Shown here: positions 43,601 to 53,784 of the stretch, in pieces
How the letters are laid out: every line of letters starts with the position of its first letter
Position numbering within the stretch: position 1 is the stretch's first letter
Source of the DNA: Notospermus geniculatus
Taxonomy: Eukaryota > Nemertea > Pilidiophora > Heteronemertea > Lineidae
DNA length: 64,000 bases
Assembly (NCBI GenBank): GCA_002633025.1
Contig: NMRB01000052.1
Location: forward strand, 427,182 to 491,181
Direction of reading: 5' to 3'
Notes under the pieces: model-generated
The model's input: the letters and a program-made list of their open reading frames with translations, nothing else
Database searches by the model: none
What the model was told of the DNA's origin: nothing
Program-made: the position numbers and the translations under genes

Positions 43601-46600
43601 ATTTATACCATTGTCGGTTTCCTTGCATACCGGTATACGCCTTGACCAGTGACACGAACGCCCTTCCCCCGCCCCGTTCCAGTTCCCTCAGCTGAGTTGC
43701 CCAAAAAAGAGCCAAATCTTACGTGGAGGAGCGTCTTTGACAGCTAAAGACTCTTTGGGCTACGGCATGTGTTTCGTGTTTGTAGTTTTCCTGTTGAACA
43801 CAACTGAAATACGAGTTGCCTTCTTACCGGAGATGGTGTAATAAGATAGGTTACTATCCCATTCTCCTTCAGGAATTCGTCCCTTTCCGCTCCGTTCCCT
43901 GGAGTCAGGGGGAATTCGCCGCCCAACTCGTCCGCCGTGGATGCCGTTACGTGGACTTTCCTACAAGCAGACGAGAGTCATCGGAAACTTCATAGACAAA
44001 CTTCACAGAGATAAATGGCCACACTGTAAAACATTACATCCGCATGTTCTGGGAATATGATTGCATTTCTCCTTTCGCACCGAACTAGACGTTGGACAAC
44101 GTCACACACCTCGGACGTTGAGACAAGAAGCGACGGGGGACATACTCCATTCGCAAATATGAGAACCATGCGACCTACCCAGGTATTCCAGACGACTCCA
44201 TGCGATTCGCAATGGTCACGGCATCCGACCAAATATCATACTGCAACTTCCGGTGACCGAGAATTCCCGACAAGACATCACCCGTGTGAATACCAATGCG
44301 CATGTCTAGTGATTCGATCCCTGATTGGTTTCTGATTTGTCTGAACAGGAAAGGGAGGAACTTTGTGACGAATGTAGACCAATCAATAAAATACTATTCA
44401 ATGATTGGTTGGCAGGTGAACCAAGTTGACTGTAGACCAATCAAAGAGGTACTGTTCAGTGATTGGCTGGGATGTGAACCAATCCGCCAGCAACTGGTCT
44501 ATTTGAGGCAATATCCTATGAACACACTATAAGGCAAATGTTAGTTGATCTACCTCTGAACGTATCCATTTGTAATACTAGCGTGATACCCGTAGCGAGC
44601 ACATACGCACAGGATGCATGTGGTCAGGTCAGAGGATGGCATCAGGGGTGAAAAAATAAATGGCACCACAGGCAGTAAGGGTGGCGAAAACATCATGCCG
44701 AAGTCATGTAGAAAAGCCCTGAATATTATGGGTTTTAGTAGTTCTTCAGGGGAAGGTATGAATCGCTGTTGCTGGTGATTACCCCCCCCCCAGACGTGGT
44801 GCCAATTCTAGGACATGTGCCCGCTGGACATTCCTCCCCCTCCCGATATTTGCCTGAATATTCCTATCTCTTACCTGATCACACCAATCATTTGCTTGCC
44901 CATTCGGACACAGTTCTTAGCATGGTCGTCGGTTGGCTCGGGCAGCCCGGACACACAATAGTAACAGTCACCAAGGATCTTGATGCGGTAACACCCGTTA
45001 CGCTGAAGTACGATATTGATGAAAGAATTTGATAAATTATGAAAAAGAAAAGTAGTTTAGGGACTGCTCCGATCCGTGCTTGGCTTCAAATTGAAGTGGA
45101 ACACGGCCAGTAATGTTGGGAATCAGAGGTAGGGCCCGATTCCACCAGCATATGGCGTCACCTCATCATGGAGTGTCTGAGCATGACTTACCTCCGCCAA
45201 CTTGTCGAACTCGCCAAACAGCTGGTTCAAAGCGTGAACAAGTTCTTCTGGCGTCAGACTCGCCGTCAGTGGAGTGAATTTTACAATATCGGCGTAGAGA
45301 ATGCTGAAAAAATAAACAAAATGTAGCTCAGGGTGGAGCAAACAAGAGAAAAAATGCTGGATGGAATGCAGGTATTGTAGCTATAATTCTATTCCGACCA
45401 AATGGGGACTGGGGACGAACATCACACATCACACATCGACTAATTGAGGACATTAGATATGATCCGATCCAAATGGGGTCATTTCCTGCAAACACTACCA
45501 ACAAATCTGCAAGGCGTTTGCTGTCATTTGGCAAGCTATCAATTGGGGACATCCCCAGTTGCTTCTGAGTCCACAGTTACACGGTATTTTTTCACACACA
45601 AGGCCCCGATTGTCACCGATACAAAAACGACGCCGGGATTCATACCTGACATTTTTGGAGCGCTTTATGAACAGATCATGAAACTGTGTCGGTGCAGTAT
45701 TCAAAATGGCTTTGCTATCATCCACTTCTTCGGTAATGTGACCCTGGATTGAGTCCACTAAATATCCTGGCATCACTTTTCGTAGGAGCATGGATTGCAA
45801 TTCATTCTGAAAGGAGTAGATCAGAGATTATAAGAAATGTTTGCGAAATCCTCCATCACCATGATTCACGCCAGATCGTGCGCCTAAAAGGTGTTCTTCC
45901 ACGTGGAAAAAAAGTCAGGTTCGGAGATTTTGGTGGTCGAAAAGCATTTCTATGACGATCGCCCAGGCTCTCACCCTTCGGCACGGTGATGATAGTCGTC
46001 CTGGTAGCTCGACTTGAAAGTGCCAGCCTGAAGAAGACCCCGGTTGGGGTCGAAAATTTGCGAAATTTCTGGAGGACGACTCCTTTTATTAGGTATATCA
46101 TTTTGTGCGTCGCCTTTTGTGCTCTATTTTTCGGTACGGTGATATGGGGCAATAAGCCAAAACAATCCTCAGCTTCTACTTGCCTGCCGTCGTCTTTGTT
46201 CACCAAACCGTGACTTGGACTCGATATAATCTCTCGTTTGAATGAACGTGTATCTATGGGCGATATCAGTCACCAGTTTATGGTAGAAACCGACGATGTT
46301 GACGCATATATAGATGACAACGTCGGCAATGACCTGCAAGAAACATTCGCTTCTGGGAGAAATCGTATATGGACAATTTTTACCGGTCGGGACAACTGGA
46401 TAAATTGTACCCAGACTAGGGGTATTCATACTCGGACAACTGATATATCCAGCTGGGACAATTTGGTACATGGACCGGGCCGAATGCACAAAACATCTTA
46501 AGTGTAAAATTGTTCCAAACAAAAGATAAGGGAAATTTTACACTTAAGATGTTTTATGCATACGGCCCAACGTTTCGGACCTTTTCCTTTCTGCATTTGT

Positions 46601-49296
46601 CCTCCATTTAAGAAAGAAGATTCTTACCTGCCTGGGAACGGTCTGTGTGTGATCCCGAACAATCCCGATGACCACCGACGCCAGGATACCGACAGCTCCA
46701 GTCAAAATACCAACGATCAGCGCGTATCTGAATGCCCGAAAAGAGAACCGATACACTACCTACCATCCACTATCATGGACGACGATGGAAATTACAATAT
46801 AGAGTTTTCGCAAAGCCCCCGAAACGCCAACGTCAACGTCTATTCTTTTGTTCCATGCTCTCTTCGTGGCATCAAACAATGGGTTTTTGGCGTTCGCGTT
46901 GGCGTTTCGGGGGCTTTGCAAAAACTCCCCCGAAACGCCAACGCGAACGTCTATCCTTTTGTTCGGTGCTCTCGTCGTGCCATCGAACAATGGGTTGGGC
47001 GTTCGCGTTGGCGTTTCGGGGGCTTTGCGAAAACTCTATTACTGTTAAGTACCGCGAAACCTCGTGCTGTCTTATAGATGGCAACACTGACGTTGCGACG
47101 GATTACCATTCAAAGGCTTATACCGCCACCTTGAATGTAGTGATCACTCTCGAGATACCATGCAGTAATCGTGCTTACCTCTTTCGCAATGGTAACATGG
47201 TATGCGTGACGAATATGGTGTAAGCGACCATTGGGACATCATCCAATGATGTGTGGTTTGCTCTGGGGAAGAAGCCCGTGTAGATGTAGACAGTTCCGAT
47301 CATGAAGAGCCACACCAGCCCCGTGATCACCTTGTGGAAACGTTCGTAAACCTTACGAATTGAGACGATGACGACACCGATGATGGCAATGACGATGGAT
47401 ATCGCCAGGACGATGTTTGCTGGCAACTTCTGAGCTATGCTCTGAAATATTTAGTCTCACATGAACAGACATTTCTGCTTTGTCTTCTCCGGACGGAAGA
47501 CAAAGCAAAGACAGGAGGGCTGATGCTGGACGCCGACCATTGGTAGTTCACAAGTACCGGTACGGCGAAATCTCGCGAGAGAAATCCCCACTCTATAGTG
47601 GGGACTCTATAGACTCTGCTTTCACCTGTATACCGGTGAAAGCAGAGTCTTTTTTGTGACCCGTCACAGCAAAAATAGGCGCATGTAGCTCATCAGAAGG
47701 TGAGCCTCAACGAACTAAGATGACACCAGGAGAGAACGGAAGAAAGAGATATGTTTCAGATTTCATAATAGACAGACAATATTGAAACTGACAAACATTG
47801 GTCTCATCCTGCCAAGCTATTAAAGAGCGACATGCGCCTGGTTTGGCTGTGACTGGTCACGTTTCACTCATCAGTGAATTGTAAAGTTGGAGCGCCATCT
47901 AGATTTAGGAATCACTGTGGCACTCTTTAATGACACACCGCCCGATATTTCGCTAGGTGTACATGTATGATGTAACACCAGTGTTGCGCATGTGTCGTGT
48001 AGTTTGTGCCTTATTTTGGTTGAAAAGCTTTGCATCTCATCATTGACAAGTTCTAGGCCTACTGCAGAAATGAACCATCTGGTGCTCACCAGTCTATCTG
48101 GCCTGACGGCAAAGACGGAGTCGATAGCCTTGTTTGGACAAGATGAAATGAACAAGCACATACCTGGCCTGATACATTGAAAAGGATTGTCAGGGTAATC
48201 CCATAGGCCAGTAGAATGGACATGAGAGCGATTCCGGGTGCTTGGTACATCCTTGTAATGTACACATCATAGATCTTGCCCATGTTGTATTCCTTGAATA
48301 TTTCCTGACGAAAGAAAGAAGGCGGTTAACGATCGTGATTTGCTAATCAAACTTGTGATTGCAATGAGATTTGGTGTTAATTTTGTATCCGTCTATTACG
48401 TCATCCTCCGTCACGAATTCAGGACCTATTACGAATGAGGAAGTGGTTTGCCGACACCCGTTTATGAATCGAAGAAAGCCAGTCACACAATCTTTCATTG
48501 GACCTCTCTGTGCAAAGCTTAAGTAAAAGCATTTGCTAACTTTTATGAATACAGTACCAGCCATTAACTGAGAACACCGAAATGTGTGTAAGGCCTACAT
48601 GTATTTCCAAAAAGGCTTCCTTGTATTCTTCCTAGAAGAGTTCGCGTCAGGCTGACCGAAGCTTATCCGCGGGAATCAAACTGAAGCCAACCCGCTTGTT
48701 TGAATAATTTATGCGTACAAATTTACAGTTGGGGGTAAATAATGCAGAATAAAGCCAGGGAAAGGCCCCCTCCGGGGGAAATCGTGTTTGTCCCCGTATA
48801 GAGAAATGATGAGAAGGAAGTGTGACTGAAGGGACCGAAATCAAGTAAACAAGGGGTACTAAAGTCCGAAGGTTCTTCGCACATGGTTTTGGTGACTGTA
48901 TTCATGAATAAACCCGTCTTTTGGTTGGTAGGTGGTTCCGCAGGACAACCGTCTGTAGTCTTTTTTGGTGGGTATAAGGTGGTTCCACAAAAGACCACCG
49001 TTTACCGTACCACTATCTGTTTTAGTAGGCAGATGGTTCCAGGACCACCGTCTACCATATACGACTATAGCTGGCCCTACCTGCATCCTGGCATTTGACG
49101 GCCTCCTCTGGGACCGTTGCCTCCCGACTGGTTTCTTCTTCCTCTTTCTCTGACAGTCCTCGCCTCGACCACCACCAATACAACACCATTTCGTCCCTCC
49201 ATCCTCCATCTCAACTTGTTCAATCATTTCGATGGGATGAACTGATGTCATTGTCCTGGAGGACGAGATATGTTTTGTCTTGTCAGCTGGTAGCAC
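39479..49296 (-). CDS. Transmembrane adenylate cyclase, C-terminally truncated
   Basis: Converts ATP to cAMP at the plasma membrane (family knowledge). I read 21 exons on the - strand, about 1,025 codons: 49296-49081, 48304-48164, 47441-47179, 46759-46628, 46333-46184, 45806-45646, 45303-45192, 45002-44875, 44340-44179, 43960-43828, 43743-43723, 43492-43283, 43094-43033, 42727-42554, 42416-42209, 41657-41409, 41068-40910, 40665-40525, 40224-40135, 39750-39618 and 39509-39479. Order: N-terminus, membrane cassette 1, C1a with both metal Asp ([19 protein letters not shown]), C1b, membrane cassette 2, and C2 up to [10 protein letters not shown]. The C2 residues of the DIW..TVN.ASRM segment are missing. 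All junctions keep phase except 3/4. The isoform class cannot be given. Functional only if the missing part exists elsewhere. Confidence 0.9.
39957..40014. repeat. GC-rich palindrome in a cyclase intron
   Basis: 'gcctacactcccgc...gcgctcattcca' and its reverse complement around 'tagtgg', within the intron between exons 19 and 20. Confidence 0.5.
40910..43743 (-). CDS. Adenylate cyclase exons 11-17 (C1b, second membrane cassette, C2 entry)
   Basis: Exon 11 is only 21 nt (LSKTLLH). Exon 12 [19 protein letters not shown] and exon 13 form C1b. Exon 14 [20 protein letters not shown], exon 15 [16 protein letters not shown] and [20 protein letters not shown], and exon 16 [20 protein letters not shown] form the second membrane set. 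Exon 17 [20 protein letters not shown] leads into C2. Exon 14 uses the acceptor TTTCCAG at 42728. Confidence 0.9.
41968..42043 (-). repeat. tRNA-derived SINE-like sequence in a cyclase intron
   Basis: On the - strand it reads 'gagtggcgcagtggatcgg' (A-box-like) and 'gcgcaggttcgaactctc' (B-box-like) at normal tRNA spacing, but no anticodon stem is convincing. It lies in the intron between exons 15 and 16. Most likely the head of a SINE and not a working tRNA gene. Confidence 0.5.
42121..42192. repeat. Hexanucleotide microsatellite (CTACCA)12
   Basis: Twelve uninterrupted CTACCA units. In the sense of the cyclase transcript it is (TGGTAG)n, beginning about 17 nt inside the intron after exon 15. 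Confidence 0.97.
43828..46333 (-). CDS. Adenylate cyclase exons 5-10 (C1a catalytic domain)
   Basis: Exon 5 [19 protein letters not shown] ends with a GC-type donor CAG|GCAAGT. Exon 6 [18 protein letters not shown]. Exon 7 [20 protein letters not shown] with the first metal Asp. Exon 8 [20 protein letters not shown] with the second metal Asp. Exon 9 [19 protein letters not shown] and [18 protein letters not shown]. Exon 10 [18 protein letters not shown] and [13 protein letters not shown]. The domain is complete and all junction phases agree. Confidence 0.93.
44320..44485. repeat. Imperfect tandem repeat at the exon 9 acceptor
   Basis: 'gattggttggcaggtgaacc' and 'tgtagaccaatcaa.gaggtactgttca' recur with a period near 65 nt, starting within the end of exon 9 and running into the upstream intron. 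Confidence 0.55.
46476..46567. mobile_element. Small MITE in cyclase intron 4
   Basis: GGGCCGAATGCACAAAACAT is mirrored by ATGTTTTATGCATACGGCCC, with 'cttaagtgtaaaatt' inside each arm. Relatives are at 23541-23611 and in the ends of the element at 51359-51993. Confidence 0.75.
46628..48304 (-). CDS. Adenylate cyclase exons 2-4 (first membrane cassette)
   Basis: Exon 2 (48304-48164): [20 protein letters not shown] is membrane-spanning. Exon 3 (47441-47179): [38 protein letters not shown] and [17 protein letters not shown], the last of which is a cyclase hallmark. Exon 4 (46759-46628): [20 protein letters not shown]. Exon 3 ends in phase 2 (AAG AG|GTAAGC), but the only usable acceptors for exon 4 give phase 0 or 1, so the join is out of frame as assembled. 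Confidence 0.8.
46800..47038. mobile_element. Two fused MITEs in cyclase intron 3
   Basis: Two copies of the GAGTTTTCGCAAAGCCCCCG family lie back to back (46800 to about 46931 and about 46914-47038), sharing the middle terminal sequence. It is inserted between exons 3 and 4, the same junction that loses reading phase. Confidence 0.8.
47614..47650. repeat. Short perfect hairpin
   Basis: GACTCTGCTTTCACC, a 7-nt loop, GGTGAAAGCAGAGTC. It is in the intron between exons 2 and 3. Confidence 0.7.
49081..49296 (-). CDS. Adenylate cyclase exon 1 (cytosolic N-terminus)
   Basis: Starts at a Met ([16 protein letters not shown]) with a second Met 15 residues later ([19 protein letters not shown]), either of which could be used. 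It contains a basic stretch [17 protein letters not shown] and ends MQ at GTAGGG in phase 0, joining to [10 protein letters not shown] of exon 2. There is little homology in this region of cyclases, so the support is the open frame, the donor and the phase. Confidence 0.6.
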
Positions 49297-51130
49297 ACAC
49301 GCGGAAAATCACAATGAAATCATGTGCAAGCCATGTCTGAACAAAAGCCTTCCTCATTTTTTTCTGCGGCAAGAACTCCAAGGTCCATATTTTAGAATGC
49401 TCCTCAACGTAGAGTTCCTCAAGGCTATTGTTCTCAACAGGAGAACAGTAGCGTTGTACGTTTGAGGGAGTTGAAGCCAGCTTTACAACAGGAAATGCAG
49501 ATTTGTAAGCATCAACTTTAGGCCTTACGCCTTGATGGGGATTTGGCCTAGTGGTTAAGGCGTGCTGCCCCTCAGTGCTGGCGATTGATGCCTATGCGAG
49601 GGCCCGTGGGTCCGAATCTTGTAGGAGGCAATGTCTTTCACCTAAAGAAACCCGATTTCTATTTCATACAAGTACTAGTAGATCATAAATGTACAAAAGC
49701 GGATGGGCATTGTTCTAAAAAGTGTTGAGCGGAATATTGCAACAACGACATTTATTTTACCTGTAAATTCCAAGAATTTATGTGTCCATTTCTCCCCGTC
49801 TTTCCTAAAAGATTTGTATTTGATGCATCAAAAATGTATCTATCTATCCCCCAGTTTATCATTTACAATCACAGGACGGTTATGAAATCATGTGTTGGAA
49901 AATCCACGGTATACTTCCTCTTACGTGACATGTGTCAGTGTCGTTTGTTTGTCCGCCATCTTTGACTAAACTCAACCCGTCCCATGACTATAATATTTTT
50001 ATGGCAGAGATAGGTTGACAGGTCGGATTAAAGCGCTAATATCGGCTGTGATTTATGACACCTGATCGATGTTCTAAAAACGATTGTGACGAACACCCCG
50101 ACCCTTCCTGCGGGGTTACAAAACGATTTCCATGACAACAAGACCATCCAACAACGTCACCCTCTTCTGAGTAATTAGTGACTGTATAACCTCTTGTGTT
50201 GTTTACGAAAAGGGTCATTTCTCTTGTCGCACACAATGTACCTTTAATTAATTATATCAAGTACGACCATGATATGAGATAAGGGATATTGACTAAAGGC
50301 TGGGCCAATGATGATCGGCTATTCCCGTATATCACCGTTGTCGATTGACCTCTGCAATCCCTGGTGACTCTGTCAGTGTTTCCGCCAGAGGGTACTAAGG
50401 GTACTATGCTAGAACCCTCAAAGGGACAGAAAAGGGCCATTTTCTTTAATATCATTGGTTTTTGGTGATTTTGAAGAAATTAGTATAGTACCTTCAAACA
50501 AATTTCTGGCAGACCCCCGTCTGTGGGTTGTGGAAATGCCTAGCCTACTATAACCGGTATCAAAGTCATTACCATCTGTGGAGGCATCCCCCCCCAAGAA
50601 TCTCCCATAAGTTGGAAGCGTGTAACACCTTCGGTCGCGATCTGTCGTCGCTGGCAAAAACTACACTTCTGACGTCATCCTCGGTGATTTTCGGACGAAT
50701 ACCAAGAAGGCATCGGCCGCTGACGGAGCGTTCCGTACTCTTTAGCTCAAGGCCAGTACATCTTTTTGGTCACTCGTTTTGCTTTGACGAGTGATTACTA
50801 AGACCATGGTCTGAAACCGAGGAAGACCGGCGTACCCGTATGAACATTGGCCTCTCCGCTCTGGCACGGCCCCTTTAATGGTGTTAGAAAAGTACAGTGT
50901 ATTGTTCGTTTAAGTTAATTCTATGCGATCGATGAAAAGTGAAATCTGGGGCGCTTGATAACGATTGATTTATTTTGAATATGAAAATGAAGTCATCGCA
51001 GCTTCTGTCGCGCCACGACAACCTGGCGCACTTCGAGTTAATTCAGATTGCTTCCTTTCTTTGCCGTTCCACTCCCGCGGCGCCACTATCACCATACAAA
51101 ACAGGCATTATTTTGCCAAGGGTTACACGT
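49297..51130. other. Upstream of the cyclase gene, no further gene seen
   Basis: The promoter and 5' UTR of the cyclase should lie here, but I see no diagnostic element. A SINE copy is at 49536-49666. The remaining sequence is unremarkable up to the N gap at 51131. Confidence 0.5.
49536..49666 (+). repeat. tRNA-derived SINE, full-length-looking copy
   Basis: A-box-like 'tttggcctagtggttaagg' and B-box-like 'gggtccgaatcttgtagg', then the family tail 'aatgtctttcacctaaagaa' and 'acccgatttctatttcat'. Truncated minus-strand copies are at 55750-55843 and 58349-58462, and a tail fragment is at 52638-52665. Confidence 0.75.
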
Positions 51131-51357
51131 NNNNNNNNNNNNNNNNNNNNNNNNNNNNNNNNNNNNNNNNNNNNNNNNNNNNNNNNNNNNNNNNNNNNNN
51201 NNNNNNNNNNNNNNNNNNNNNNNNNNNNNNNNNNNNNNNNNNNNNNNNNNNNNNNNNNNNNNNNNNNNNNNNNNNNNNNNNNNNNNNNNNNNNNNNNNNN
51301 NNNNNNNNNNNNNNNNNNNNNNNNNNNNNNNNNNNNNNNNNNNNNNNNNNNNNNNNN
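51131..51357. other. Assembly gap (N run, 227 nt)
   Basis: Ambiguous bases; the left end of the adjoining element 51359-51993 is directly at its edge. Confidence 1.
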
Positions 51358-51358
51358 T

Positions 51359-51993
51359 GGCCCGTATGCACCAACTGATCCGAATTTGGGTTTAAGCTGT
51401 AGCTTATCTGATCCATAACTTAAGCTGTTATTCAAGTATGTCAAGAGCTTAAGCCAGAGTTGATCCTAAACTTCAGCATTGTTATTCAAGAGCTTAAGCC
51501 CGAATTATGGATCAACTGTGGTTGGTGCAATAGGATCAAAAGTTAAGCTCAAGCTTAAAGCGAATGGCTCGCGGGGTTTGTTGTGGCGCCATGACAGTTG
51601 GTCATCGATATCAAGCAGCATTGTGAGAAAAAGGCAAAAGAAGGATTTTAGTTTAATGGGAAATGCATTAGACAGCCAAACTTCGGAGGCGCATTCTGCA
51701 AAATCTGCCGCTTCAAAATCAATGGGAATAGTACAAAATGTACATCTTGACCTACTGAATTTGAAAACGTCATTAACCCATTTTAACAATTTTTTACTGG
51801 AACCTCGTCCCCAGTGTTTACATTCGCATATTTGCACAGGTGTTGCATATGGATGGGGCACGGCTTTGCCTGGAGGCTAGATTCACTGTCTATGGAAGGT
51901 ACCACCAAAAATGTAAACAAACCGCGCGAGCCATTCGCTTTAAGTTTGGCTTCAGCCGAATTGGGGCTAATCTGAGGTTGGTGCATACGGGCC
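51359..51993. mobile_element. MITE with GGCCCGTATGCACCAAC ends, carrying a piggyBac-type MITE
   Basis: GGCCCGTATGCACCAAC at the left is mirrored by GTTGGTGCATACGGGCC at the right. Inside, 51559-51939 begins AGCGAATGGCTCGC and ends GCGAGCCATTCGCT, with TTAA on both sides (51555-51558 and 51940-51943). Confidence 0.8.
51559..51939. mobile_element. piggyBac-type MITE, copy A (381 bp)
   Basis: TTAA-flanked, with inverted ends AGCGAATGGCTCGCG. It is the same sequence as 53275-53784 but without the 130-bp insertion present there, so it shows the empty site 'gcattagacagcc'. Confidence 0.85.
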
Positions 51994-53274
51994 TTTATGT
52001 CCTTTGGCAAAAGTTGCATCGGCGAACGGCCGATTGCCTTGCATGACTTGCCATTTACTGGGTGCATTTAGAGAGAAAGGCTAATCAGTACGAAGATAAA
52101 ATCACAATATGCTATCATGATTGGCAATAAAGTGCATCGTTTTATCTCGCGTCAGATACGCACAGCCTTCATCCATGCGATTAATGGGCGTAATGGCACA
52201 GTAACAGAGAACAGTTCGCAGCATTTTGTTGAAAAAAAAGAGCGTTCATTGCACCTAATGCACTAGATACACTCACACCTGAAATCTGAATTGTAATCGA
52301 CCCAATAGTTTCAGAAGACAAAACAGCAATTCGTCACTTTCTCGACAGACAGCCAAATGCACACTGCAGTACTCTTTGCTTGGAACTAACGACCAGATGA
52401 CGACCCCAATGGGAAATTATGAAATTTCTCCTTTGTTTACCACAGTGGTAGACAACGCTTTTAAGTACTGTTCATTTGTCCATCAGTGCACAGTTTATTT
52501 TCCAAATATATTGAGGAAGAACATTAAAAACCATATACATGTATATACCTCTATATACCGTACACAGAGTGGACCGTCATCACCGTGACCATCGAAGAAT
52601 TGGGCTCGACCTTTCTTTTGTCCTGGATTAAAACTAGGAATATGAAATAGAAATCGGGTTTCTAACCTTTCGCCCCTCTTCATTCACGCCACAGGACAAT
52701 GGGAAATGCGAGTCCTATTATCATGTCCACTTAACCCTGTATTACTTAGTGGGCTTGGGTTGAGTTTGACTGTTTCTCCTAATAGTGAAGGTACGGTATG
52801 TTAAAACCACATGCATACCTGCATACCCATATGGTGTTTCTGTTTGCAAACAGCACCATATCTCTGAGAATCACATTATAAACGCAACCCTGACTTCCAT
52901 GAATAACAATAATCATATTTAATCATCAACACAAGAAAAACTGTGTAAAAATATGATATACGCGACGCTAATGGCCGGGTATCGCCATCGTTATAACAAG
53001 AGGAAACGAAATCATTTCCAATACAACGTTCGTATTTCAATGCTGTTTCTGGTGGTGCTATGAACGATGGATACACAAGTCGCAATATGTCCAAATTCAC
53101 AATTTCCACTTCCCCCGTTTGGTAAATACAATTTTTTACGTCTGTTGCCCTTCGTCATTGCTTCTGAAATACATGTACGTGTAATAAGGAGATTGCCATG
53201 AACAGACTGTTGCGAGTGGAAAGACCAGGGTCCATATTCATAAACATGTACACATGAACACCACATGTCTTAAA

Positions 53275-53784
53275 GCGAATGGCTCGCGGGGTTTGTTGTG
53301 GCGCCATGACAGTTGGTCATCGATCAAGCACCATTTTGAGAAAAAGGCAAAAGAAGGATTTTAGTTTAATGGGAAATGCATTAAGGCCCGTTTCCACTTG
53401 AGCGTTTTACGCCGCGTTTTGACGCTTTCCCATTGTTTGGAAGCAGAGCGGCGGAAAATAACAAAAGATTTGACGCATCACGCGGCGTAAAACGCTCTAG
53501 TGGAAACGGGCCTTTAGACAGCCAAACTTCGGAGGCGCATTCTGCAAAATCTGCCGCTTCAAAATCAATGGGAATAGTACAAAATGTACATCTTGACCTA
53601 CTGAATTTGAAAACGTCATTAACCCATTTTAACAAATTTTAATGGAACCTCGTCCCCAGTGTTTACATTCGCATATTTGCACAGGTGTTGCATATGGCTG
53701 GAGCACGGCTTTGCCTGGAGGCTAGATTCACTCCCTATGGAAGGTACCACCAAAAATGTAAACAAACCCCGCGAGCTATTCGCT
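53275..53784. mobile_element. piggyBac-type MITE, copy B (510 bp)
   Basis: Flanked by TTAA (53271-53274, 53785-53788). The corresponding place in copy 1 of the repeat has a single TTAA (38175-38178), an unoccupied site. Confidence 0.9.
53384..53513. mobile_element. Harbinger-type MITE nested in copy B
   Basis: AGGCCCGTTTCCACTTGAGC and its mirror TAGTGGAAACGGGCCT at the ends, flanked by TTA (53381-53383, 53514-53516). A 3-bp TTA duplication is typical of PIF/Harbinger. Copy A has the empty site. Confidence 0.88.

Noticed and set aside
50965-51444. Open frames of 115-147 codons across the N gap
   Set aside because: Most codons are N; they are artefacts of the gap.
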